DNA of 64,000 bases from Ignelater luminosus (Eukaryota > Arthropoda > Insecta > Coleoptera > Elateridae). A program made the translations under genes and the position numbers. Within the stretch, counting starts at the first letter, position 1; each line of letters begins with the position of its first letter. Below are positions 21,019 to 31,465 of this stretch, in pieces. The notes under the pieces are model-generated. The model did no database searches. It saw only the letters and a list, made by a program, of their open reading frames with translations, and was not told the DNA's origin. Location: positions 108,491 through 172,490 of the forward strand of contig VTPC01090613.1 in the NCBI GenBank assembly GCA_011009095.1, given 5' to 3'.

Positions 21019-23137
21019 AACTGGCCTTAAATGGTAGATGTCACACTGAAATGTTACTTATAAGCCTTAGATACCTAGTTTTAGTTTTGGCAATTTAAAT
21101 TGTTGGAGAGCGACTTCTGATTTCTGATTAACTAATTAATTGTACCAGTGAAAGGTAAAGTCTTAGATAATTTGTTGTAAGCAATGTGTGTCCGACGTTT
21201 TGCTTTTGCACCTATTGTGATAATTTAGGCCATCATCTTTATAAGTGCTATTTGTTACTTACCTTCTCTTGGTGTATAAATTGAATTTAGCATGTTTAGC
21301 TTCTTATATCGCCTATTCATGTTATTGATATAAAATTTTTAATTTTGGAAAGGAGATGAGTTTGGATATAGTATGTAAATTGCTTGAAGTGTGATTGAAT
21401 ATCTTTTTTATCAGGGGGAATAAACAAAACGAAAGGAAGTATTTTTTGTTTTCAATTTATGTTTTAATTACACTCTATATTTAAGTATATTAAACGAAAC
21501 CTAATAAAAGGAATAAATCGTGACAAAAGAAAACAATCCTAAGTCGCATTACAAGGGGATCATTTTGATAGTTAGTGAACCGTTGACTGAATGGGCAATT
21601 TCGCTGTAGACTGCACACGCATGGGAAGGGCCCCATTCCGGTCCCCAGTTTGATTTAGAAATATTACATTAAACAGCCCCTTTCATTTACTCATGTTTAT
21701 TTGTACGTATTTATGTCCTTTGCTGCAGCATCTATAAAAATATTGTTATTTCCGCATTTTAATAATTACTACACTGCAAGGATGTTGTAATAAAACCACC
21801 CTACAATAAAATTATTTAAAATTGTAGAAATCAGAAAATATAAACTTAAGTATTTGTGATGAATATAAATCACTTGTAACATATCTAGCATTCAATATGT
21901 GTTTTATTTGAGTCTTTATGTAATTTATTAACCTCATTGTGAATAACAGATGTTTACATGGAGATACTATTATGAATATAATATACATTGTAATATTCGC
22001 TGTAGTTTCGCTCATGGCCAGTAATGATGTTAGGTTTCCCTTTGGGAAACCAGTAGCAACCATTTTCTAGAATTTTGATATCTCTCATTATAATGGGACA
22101 ATATTATATTAATATATAGCACGAGATTACACTGGCATGAAATATAACAAGCGACCTTCTACTACTAGAAACAATTTCGGGATATCTTAACAAAAAGTTC
22201 CCTTTTTTAAATTAAAAATTGTTTTCTTTTTATTCTAATACGTTTGCTTTTTTTAATTATGTAAGAAGGAATTAAATTTTTGAGCCCTCAACACGGAAGC
22301 ATGAATGCTAAGTAGATTCTTCTTTGATGTCGAATTAACAATGTATGTATTGTTTGATTTATAACAAGAGTCACATTATAAATTATTCATTATTTGCTTA
22401 AAAATTTATTACAGTACGTATCTTGGTTCTTATAATGAAAAATTGCTTACACTACCTTCAAATACCATTATTAACGTTGATTACCATAATCAAAAATAAT
22501 TTATTGAACGATTTTTTTCTTTTCGTTTGTTTGAAGAAGACAATATGATTAAGCTTATGAGGATATTTATGCTCTGGCTATAAATTAATAATATTGTTTA
22601 CTAATAGTTAATATCACAATACCTGTATTTACTATCTTTATAAACAACAATAAAAAGGTTAAACCAGAAATAATTTTTTATACCGTCCTATAATTTACAT
22701 AAGCCTTAGCTGGATATGAGTTAAGGAAGCTATTACGAAGCCTTTTGTAATAGAAATATTACGAGAGATTTCCAAATATAAATAAAATTAGCTAATTATG
22801 ACTTAACTCTCAGCCAAAATAAACAAAATTTGAGATCATTCATTTGGAATGTAGGAATGTAGCATCCTCACATTTCAAACTTAAAATTTTAATATGTTTT
22901 TCCATGAACTCAATATTTCCCAGTTTTGCTCAAAGTTAGCTCATAATTGCTTCAGAACTTCTACATAGTTATATTGAATATTTAACCTTCTACTGCATGA
23001 ATTACTTCTTTTACCAAAAAAGTAAGCTTTATTGCTCTTGAGGTAACATTATGCATCGAATTTAACTTTGTAACCATGTACCGCACGCCTTTATTACAGT
23101 CAATTATTACAATAAACTCAAATATTCAAATAAAAAA
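21019..23137. other. AT-rich non-coding DNA, no gene seen
   Basis: Only short open frames. The stretch near 22920-22960 (caaagttagctcataattg) resembles the repeat unit described at 24923-26090. A possible TTAA-CCTTC end for the piggyBac relic lies near 22983, but its partner was not found. Confidence 0.5.
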
Positions 23138-23960
23138 TTATTTTAGTGTATAAAAGTCTACGAAACAGTTTGTCGATGGAGTAAAACAAAGATGCACTTT
23201 ACATTTAGAACACCAAACTTTAGGAGTACATTTACAACCAGGTTTCTTGCATCTACCTTTTTCCTCAAAAAATTCAGATAAATGTGCAACCCTATCTAGA
23301 CGAACGTCCTCAATCGGTATTGCAGCTGCAGGGCCTATTTGCTATTTCCTTATACATAGCATTGTTAGATACCGATTATCAAACCACTTAGTGCAGGAGT
23401 ACTGGATATCATCTATTGTACATCTTCTTTCAATTGATGATGACCCACATCCTTGTTTCTTCAATTCAAAGTCAGTTGCAAAATTACACCTACCTATCCA
23501 TATTTCTAGTTTCTCTCTTGTAAGTTGTACAGGTTTGTTGGGATTCTTTTGAACTGAGTACCTATTACTCTCTTCCTCCATCAGATCTAACAGTTCTACT
23601 TCTCTAAAAGAGAAAACACCTGAGTGGAAGTCTTCAATTGCTTAGTCCAATTATTTTCTTCCATAGCAACATCGTGGCTGCCCAGCTTTTTCCATGCTAA
23701 TAATTTATTGTAAATAGATGATTCATCTTCATTCTAATCTTCAAGTCCGATGGCGTGTTCTTCGTTGTTACCAGAATCCTTTCTCCGTACTGGTTTCTTA
23801 GAAAGAGGTTTAGGAGTCTCATCGTTGCTGCTTTCTGATTTACTGACAATCTTCCTAACTTGATGTCGTCTTTGGAGAATAGCAACTTCATCATGGTTGT
23901 TTCCCAGAAGACAGTCTTCGCGCTGTCTGACGGTGGTAACCCTATATTTCCATCAAACTT
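23138..23960 (-). pseudogene. piggyBac-like transposase relic, catalytic core deleted
   Basis: Read on the minus strand, an acidic N-terminal segment (about 23640-23900, containing WKKLGSHDVAMEENNW and one stop) is followed, after a frameshift, by the start of the transposase domain (LLDLMEEESNRYSVQKNP, about 23530-23600). The frame then jumps straight to a late block (FATDFELKKQGCGSS... CTKWFDNR, about 23370-23490), so most of the DDE/D core is missing. A second deletion removes the VDLLDS-type block. An in-frame TAG at 23342-23344 precedes the C-terminal cysteine-rich domain, which is fully readable (RCKKPGCKCTPKVWC, then CKVHLCF) up to the stop at 23138. The combination identifies piggyBac/PGBD with little doubt. 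Inverted ends were not found. Confidence 0.85.
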
Positions 23961-24922
23961 TCTAGATTGATAAAAACAAAATGCCGGAATCCCTTCGCCA
24001 ATGTCTCCTTCGGAAATCATGTCTAATAACGTACAAAATGGAGTTATCACCTACACTAATTTGATGTATTTGCGTAGTAAGTACATTCATACTGTTACTT
24101 GCAATACACAAATCAAAACACCGAAGCATTTGCAACATGCAATCCATTTACATACTTACTGCTGCAGTGATCTCTCCTTTAGATACTGTAACAATGTACG
24201 GTTGCCGGCAATTTAAAATTAAGGCAATATTTAACTTCAAACTTGTATAAAAGTATTACAAAAAAACAGTAAACATATTAGGGTACATTTCCGAAATCTT
24301 CATTTTGGGCAATATTTCCAGCAACACTTTTACTAGATCTTTTCCACAAAAAAGTTCCAAATCAAGCTTTTGGTTTCACACTCTTATAATCACAGGTAAG
24401 TAGTACCATAATAAAATGCGCATTTAATTGAAAGACTGACATGCTCCACTGCAGACGTAGAGCGCAATCAATACCTATTTTACGAATCGCTGGTACTGAT
24501 ATTATTATTAATTCATAAAGAAAAGGTGATCTCATGCAACAACCTGCAAGTCTGCATTCTTATTATCAACGTTTCATGAACGATTCATTGTAAAATCATA
24601 ATTTCTGACAGTATTGCCGGGAATATTCCCCTGTTTTGAGCAATATTCCTATGTTCAATATCCTCGGAATTTGGCAACGTATAAGAGAGCGGCAACTTTA
24701 TGGGAATATTTCTGATGTGGGAAAACTACCAAATGGCAATATTGCCTAGCGTACATTGCTACACTAGGGTTCGCCATCAGACGGAGTAATAAAAGTGCGT
24801 GATCACTTGAAGATGCATTTTTACTGGCTGCAGTAAGAAATTGTTGAGCCGAGTGAAATTCATTCGTCTTCGCTCAATACGTTTTTTCTTTCTTTCATGC
24901 GCTGTTGTGGCGGCTTGAATCT
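23961..24922. other. Spacer with repeated GCAATATT-type motifs, no gene seen
   Basis: Between about 24290 and 24760 the words gcaatattt, gggaatatt and gcaatattgcc recur several times in both orientations. They may be a decayed subterminal region of the piggyBac element or simple AT-rich similarity. No coding signal was found. Confidence 0.35.
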
Positions 24923-26090
24923 GGCATGAGCCCAGAATCTTTTATTTTAACTCAAAATTACCTGGGATCAGAATTTTCTTATTTTTGCTCATAATTAGCT
25001 CATAATTTCAGTGTCTACGTACCTGATATAATAATGCAAACTTCATTTTTCTAATACTTCCCAACGAGCTCTACATCCTTATTTTGGCACTTATGGTAAG
25101 TAGATCATAATCCCAGTGTAAGTATCTTTTTAATCTCAATGAAGGTATTCACTAAACGTGTCCTCGCGTTGAACTCAAAAGTTTTCATTTTCGTCCATAA
25201 TTTCAGCATAAATATTTTGTGGAAATGAACGTCTACTTGACGTCTAAAATTGCAAGCTTTATTTTCCGATACTTCCGCATGAGCTCAAATTTTTTGCTGA
25301 CTCAAAATTACCTAAATTCAAAACTTTTCGTTTTTACTCACAGGTAGCTCATAATTTCAGAATAAACATCTTCTGGGAGTGCCTGTCTAGCTGGCATACA
25401 ATATTGCAAACTTTAGATTTTGATACTTTCGAGTGAGCGCAACATTTTGTATTGCGGCTCATAAGTAGCTCACAATTCCAATTTGAATATCTTTTCAAAC
25501 TGTTAATTATTGAGTAACTGGGAGTGCTCACTACGCACCACACATGTAGTGCTGTGATAAGTAGTACTACTTAACAGTCGTTGTTTTGAACTAAAATCCA
25601 TATTTCGTGTTGCAAACTTTGTCGCATCTCAATTTTCTCAATTTTGTATTACTTACTTATTCTCTGAATCGATTGTCGAACTTTACATTAATATAACTGA
25701 TAATTTATAGTGAATAGTTTTGCCAATGTGTGACGAAATCTCCAAAACGTATTTTTTTGTGAGGATTTTTAAATCCAAATCAGATTTCAATTTCTACGAA
25801 ACAAATTGAACTCAATAATTTTAAAATTGAAATTAACGGATTTTATTATCGGATTCGTTTATGTAAACAAAACCACTTCCGCTCCACTTATCAACTAGCA
25901 GCTGGTGAACCACAGTTATCAGCTGTTTTGCACGGTCATACTAATATCATCATGCGTATGCTATGTCTGATGCCTTATTGACTTTTTGTTAGGTTGATAA
26001 GTTTGATGGGTTCGGATGCTCAGAATCTTTTATTTGGACTCAAAATTATCTTAGTTGTAATTAGCTCGTAATTTTAGAATAATTCTTTTT
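24923..26090 (+). repeat. Diverged repeat, unit about 165-180 bp
   Basis: A unit holding 'ctcaaaattacct', 'tttttactca' and 'agctcataatttcag', followed by 'atgcaaactt...gatacttc', recurs near 24923-25090, 25172-25275 (partial), 25278-25435 and 25440-25500 (partial). A further outlier lies at 26017-26088. A short related piece is at 22927-22957. Spacing suggests an old tandem array that has lost or diverged some copies. No protein is encoded. Confidence 0.6.
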
Positions 26091-29000
26091 CTTGATCTAA
26101 TACAATTGGTGGTGTTAAGTGTAATATTGCGCTACATATATTAATACCAAATCACTGATATATGGGATTTAGAAAAGCTTGCTTTCCAAGTAATCTTAGA
26201 TATAGAGAAACTTTTGAAATTATAACAGCCGGTTTCATTTTTTATTTCCTATTGAAGGAGGGCTGTCATTAGTTTGTCATCAGAAACGTTAGTCATTTAA
26301 AATCCAGCCCTAAATTGATGGCCTTAATGTTTTACTATTTCTGAGACTATTAATGATTTTTTAAAAAGCATACCCAACATTAAACAAAGTAAACTTTGTA
26401 TTGTTTAATACCAAGAAGAGAATTGTTGGCTTCAAAGCCTAAATCTTCTTTAACATTTTCTGAGCCACGGGTTAGTACTATTTTGGTAGATAAGCCAAAA
26501 CAAGCTATGCGCTTTTTAGTAGACTGTTTATACTTCATGTATCATGTTGATTTTGCTTGCTCTTATTTGAAAGATACTCCTGAATTTGCTACTGTTTTGA
26601 TTGATATGGAGGCAAGAGTGGTGAGATGTGAAGCATGGATTATCAGACTTCCTAGATTAGCATTTTCCAACCTTTTGATTTTTCATTAGCAATAGCCTTG
26701 CAAACTGTGAATAGATCTTGTTAGAACTTGTTACTTCTCGTGCTCAAAATGATAAGCAACTTGTTCTTTTTGTAATCAATTTTTGATCCTGCTCTAAATT
26801 CCAGGAAACTCAAAAAGATGGGAAATTTAAAGTGCTAGGTGTTTCCATAAGTAGAAAACGCTTCAAGTATTATATCTACAGGTTGCTCTATAACGTCTCT
26901 GTTACCCCAAAACCATATGGATTATTCTTTCACGTTCTAGCCTGCAAGTAATGATGACCTTGGTTTTAACATAAATGATTGCTCAGTTGCTCATTTATTC
27001 ACAAGTTGGTCATTCCTTGCTGAACTTAAACCATACCAATTTGTTTGGAGTTGGTATGACACAATTGTTGTCGAAAGTTCACAAAATTTCTCTTGTTGCT
27101 ATTTTTGTTCGGTTTCAGTGTTCTTGGTATCCATGAACGGAAATTTTTTTGTGTCTAAATGAGACGTGATAGTAGTCTCAGCAATTTTGATGTTTTTCAT
27201 AAATTCTAAAAAGTAGCTTTTTTTGCTAATCAGCCCCTTACTGCTAATGTAGCTTTTTTTGGTCTTCCAAAACAATGCAATAAGTAAAGTTTCTTGAAAT
27301 TTTCTTGAGTGCCTTTCGAAAACATATTTTTAATTGCTTGATTGAGGAATGCGTGATTGTTTTATATTATGATAAGGATACTTGATAACATTTATTTTAA
27401 ACTGGAAGCGGATCAGATTACCAAATGATTTTTTCACTCCATCACAAACTATTAGTCTAAAGCCGCTAATTTTTTGTTCACATAATTCTCTAAACCTATT
27501 TGTCTTAGTTTGTAACAGGAAATGTAAAAACCTTTCAAAAATATAATTTGTTGTAGCCAAAGGCATTCTTTGTTTGGTTACATAAAAGAAAAACACACAT
27601 AGACATTTATTATGTCTTACCATAGTAACTCTATTAATAATAAGATTTTATACTTACCTACCGCCGCTTTATGTTATAGTTTTAAAAAATCTTTTACTAA
27701 TAAGGCTAGACGTTTATTATACCATACTCTTACGTATAAGGCAATGTATTAAATAAGACTCATTACAAAGGTAAAAACGGCGTGTGCTAATTAAGCTGTC
27801 AAAAGAACACACACTCACCGCTTTTGCCGCGAATAAACCGCGTGTGTTCTCTTCCATCTCACATAAATTTCATCCTTGATAAAAATAATTTTAATATGTC
27901 TTTAATTATTTTTTCGTTTATCTCAACTCGTCAATTATCAATATTAATTAAATCTCAAATAAAAATGTAAACAAACCAAAAAAATCCTACCTACTTTTCT
28001 CTCCCTCAGTAAAAATTAATTTTACCAACATTAACAGAGCAATCGTGACGTAGTGATATTACGCCCAATCCCCTCGATGCTATTTGCACTTAGAAATACA
28101 ATAAGCAAAAGCAGTGCTTCATGTTTTTCAGGGGAGACATATTGGCTCTGAATATTATGAAGAGAGAAATAGAGAGGAACTGATTTATTATTAGAAACCG
28201 TCGTCTCGTCATTTCCGATTGATGGAGAGGAACATACCTGAGAAATGTGTAGGGAAAATTGCGATCGATTTCTTTTTTCCATCAACGATCATTCTTATTT
28301 TATATTGAACTTTCATATTTGGATCTACTGAGGAAATTATGTTCTTTTCTAGAAGAGAACATTCCCGAATGAATGACTTGTTTAGGGGACTGCAAATATT
28401 TAATAGAATCTGAGAACTTCTCTCAAGTAGTACTTCATAATTTGTGAGAAGTGAAAAAAGAGAAAAAAAGGGAGCAACATCTGGAGTGTTTTTTGGAAAC
28501 GTAATATTTCTTTCACTGCCTTCTAAGTTTTCGAATAGATTCGTAATTAGCGATTCGAGATCTCTTTACATAAAAAAGAGATTTAGGAATTCTGCAAGGT
28601 ACTTTAAAATCTAATCCGCCAACATAAATTACCAAAAAAAGTTTTGCTCCAAAACATATTTAAGACAATTTAATACGATTTTAAACATAAACCGGAATAA
28701 TTTATTTGGATTCAGGCGAGGTGTCTAATATACTTTTATCAGGTGAAAAAAAGAAAGAATCGAAAGAATGTGGAAGTGGAATCGTAAAGGCATTAAGTAT
28801 GTTGCGTGCATTGTCTTCTTAAATATGCGGTAATTGATTCTTGGAAATGATAATAATTTGCAAAGCAGTTGAATTATTTTATTTTGTCATACCATAATCT
28901 CGCGCTTGATATTCCCAGTCATGGATGAGAGAATGCAAATGATGTAATTGAAAGAGGTGATTATATTGGATGTTTAAAATTAACCGAAAAAGAGATTGGA

Positions 29001-29480
29001 ATTTCATTAGCGATCCACGAGATAATTTTGCAGTGACATCAATGATATAGCTAATTAAATTAAATTGTTTGAATTTTTAAAGCAGTAGCGTATAAGTGAT
29101 TTTTAATTGCAATGCTTTTTCGTGTCAAGGTCTACGATACATAATTGCTTCCTTATCTTTTTACAGTAATAAATAGGGAAATGTTGTTATAGATACATAA
29201 TAGAAAAATTAAAAACAGAATTAAAGCATTAAATTTTTTGTAATAACAAGTAGCTTACAATTATGAAAGTGCAACAGTAGAATATCTATCGCACTGACTG
29301 GTTTATTAGACACTAACCCACATTTTCTCTTGATAGATTTGAACTTGCATATATACTATTGTCTAATCGGACAAATTTTACGCAAAAAATGAGTATCATC
29401 CTATCATAATCTTGTCTGTTTTGTGTTGAATTCAGCTCTAGGAAAAGGTTTAAATCTACATATCTCAACTTCTCTTTTTA
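26091..29480. other. Non-coding DNA with weak coding-like remnants
   Basis: A 97-codon plus-strand open frame at 26396-26689 (begins with TTG, no ATG at that point) and a further open run near 26940-27170 match nothing I recognise. On the minus strand, 28238-28285 could be a tiny first exon (16 codons then a CAG|GTATGT donor), but no partner exon was found. The rest is AT-rich spacer. Confidence 0.35.
27804..27850. repeat. Inverted repeat agaacacac / gtgtgttct
   Basis: A perfect 9-bp inverted repeat (27804-27812 and 27842-27850) encloses a 29-bp GC-richer core with 'caccgcttttgccgcgaataaaccgc'-like sequence split by two gcg blocks. The setting is AT-rich and non-coding, so a regulatory palindrome is possible. 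Nothing confirms it. Confidence 0.4.
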
Positions 29481-29759
29481 TGTAACAAAATCTCCTTCAT
29501 ATGCAAAGTAACACTCAACGCATTATCACCTTGTTTGCAATACACAAGCGCCTTCTGCCACCCATGCCAAATACCCTACCGTCCAGGAACAGTAATTATC
29601 TGCTGTTACTAATTGCTTGTTTGCTTTTGAACGACTATTAAACAAGCAATTCCGATAACAAACAAAATCATTGAGGTTTGCTGCTGATAGTTCAGGAAGT
29701 TTATGACTGCTCTTGGATACAAGCATTAATAGTAGCTTTTAAGCGTCGAGGGCCGGCTT

Positions 29760-30015
29760 CAGAACCTAAAGCGCGCTAAGGAAGATATAGATTTTCGCTT
29801 CCTCCCATCCCAAATGAGACTAGTGCGCGAGGGCACAGCTCGACCCGTGTTCATTGTTAGCTCTCTGAAGAAGGTTGAAGGTTGAAGTACATTGAGTGGC
29901 GCTGCCTGACACGTCTTCCTATTTAGCTCTCTTAAAATCGTTAATGGAGGGCGCAACCCGACTTGTTTTTGAACAGAAGTTATTTCAATCGGTGATTGCT
30001 GCACATAGCCACACA
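29760..30015 (-). repeat. Dispersed repeat, copy B
   Basis: Second copy of the repeat at 2750-3012, with the same plus-strand landmarks: 'cccgtgttcattgttagctc', then 'agctctcttaaaatcgttaa', tggagg, acccgacttgt and a gctgcacat end. Within it, 'agctctctgaagaaggtt' repeats the later 'agctctctt...gtt' module, showing an internal duplication. The minus-strand 85-codon frame is probably a remnant or chance frame of the same element. Confidence 0.55.
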
Positions 30016-30872
30016 TGCTTCTAGTCCAAAGCGGAGCTACGACAGCTTGAGTAGCATATCATACTCAGACCTCTCCTTCTATAATTTCATAAAATTCTTT
30101 AGAGAATAATGCCAACGTATGCCCAAAAATCAGAAGCTAAGTATTTAGTATAGAAATCTTTGGTTTCAAGGGTGGCTTCTGATGATACGCCCAATATGGT
30201 GGATGGAATAGTGTCGGTGCCTTCTGAATTAACGTATCAAAACGACTTATGACATTTGTCTTTACTGATTCCCATGTCCCATATTTATATTCTACTGTCT
30301 ACTCAAGCTGTCGAACACTTGGAAATTTAAACAGGTTTCTTGTTTTAACCTATAGAAGTCCGGGTTTTCTTGAAAAATTTGATCTTAGTTGTTACTTTTG
30401 GGGACCCTGAGTGGATCTCTGGAGGTAGTAAAAATTAAAATCAATCTTTCTTGTTTTTAAGAATAGACAATTGAAGATAATCGTTATGGCTAGACCAAGT
30501 TCTTTTGATTTACAGAGTGTATCAATCTTTGAACGGAAGATAACCTCGTTTTACCGAGGAAAGTTGTACAGAACGACCATCTCTACGTTCTAAAATTATT
30601 CTGAACTATAGGGGGTGTTTTATAAAAGGGTTACATAACAATCTTTCAAAAATATTGTAATCCATGAGTTTCCACCTTTGATTATAGACATATTTCTTTT
30701 GGTACGGAAACTGTCGATTATAGAGAGGTTTCACTGTATATACTACTTCAGTATTTTGGTATTCCTAGCTCATTGGTGGTTACAATAATATAGTGTCGTA
30801 TAGTCCTTGGGTAGTTTTAAATTAAAAATTAGTGTAGCTCAAGGAAAGGACTGTACGACTTATTAAATTATA
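30016..30872. other. Spacer with one Tigger-like transposon end
   Basis: At 30710-30740 'actgtcgattatagagaggtttcactgta' (given here only as position; key word gaggtttcactgta) looks like the right end of a pogo/Tigger-type element. The matching left end (cagtgaaacctc) is absent from the window. No coding frame belongs to it. Confidence 0.35.
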
Positions 30873-31463
30873 CAGGATGTTTCTAAATTGCATGGAATGT
30901 TTTGCAAAGAAGCTCCTCTGCGGAGCTACTCTGCCTTAAAGTTTTAAGTAAAAATAGTTTGTACTGTAGTAACAAAATGTAGTATGCTTTCACTACTTAT
31001 CAAGGCCTTCATTTGCACTTAGTTTGTAGAAATTGATTTTGTTTCAAGGGTGGTGCTGATAGTAGGGAGGCGTTTATCAACCAGAACTCTTCTGCCTATA
31101 GAAATCTCTGAAATCCATTACAGCCATTACGCAACTTGCTTTATTTGAAAAGAGTCTTGTCAAGAGAGTTATTTCCGTAAATATGCGGATTTTGTGGAAA
31201 AAACTCCAAACACCATCAGAAATCCAAGTACAGGAATGTATAACATATGGAGAGCAGCCTCCTCCCTCCAAAAGCACTTTTAAGACAAAAACAGTTTGAC
31301 AAAGAAAGTGCAAATAAAAGCCTTGATAGGTAGTGCATGCACACCGAATTTTGTTACTGTAGCTCAAACTGTTGCGAAGTTATTAAAAAACAAATCACAA
31401 TTTTCTAGTAAAACTTTAAGGCGGCGGCCTTATATTTGTTTTATACAATTTAGAAACACCCTG
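30873..31463. mobile_element. Fold-back DNA element, long imperfect TIRs, 591 bp
   Basis: The element is flanked by TA (30871-30872 and 31464-31465). The outer 18 bp match as inverted repeats with one mismatch (caggatgtttctaaattg against cagggtgtttctaaattg). Further in, a perfect 14-bp pair (gccttaaagtttta, 30933-30946 against 31409-31422) and a weaker pair around 'tatcaaggcyttyatttgcactt' (near 31000 and 31300) show that each arm extends roughly 180-200 bp. A small hairpin (agctcc/ggagct, 30911-30927) sits in the left arm. No transposase is encoded, so it is non-autonomous. Confidence 0.82.
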
Positions 31464-31465
31464 TA

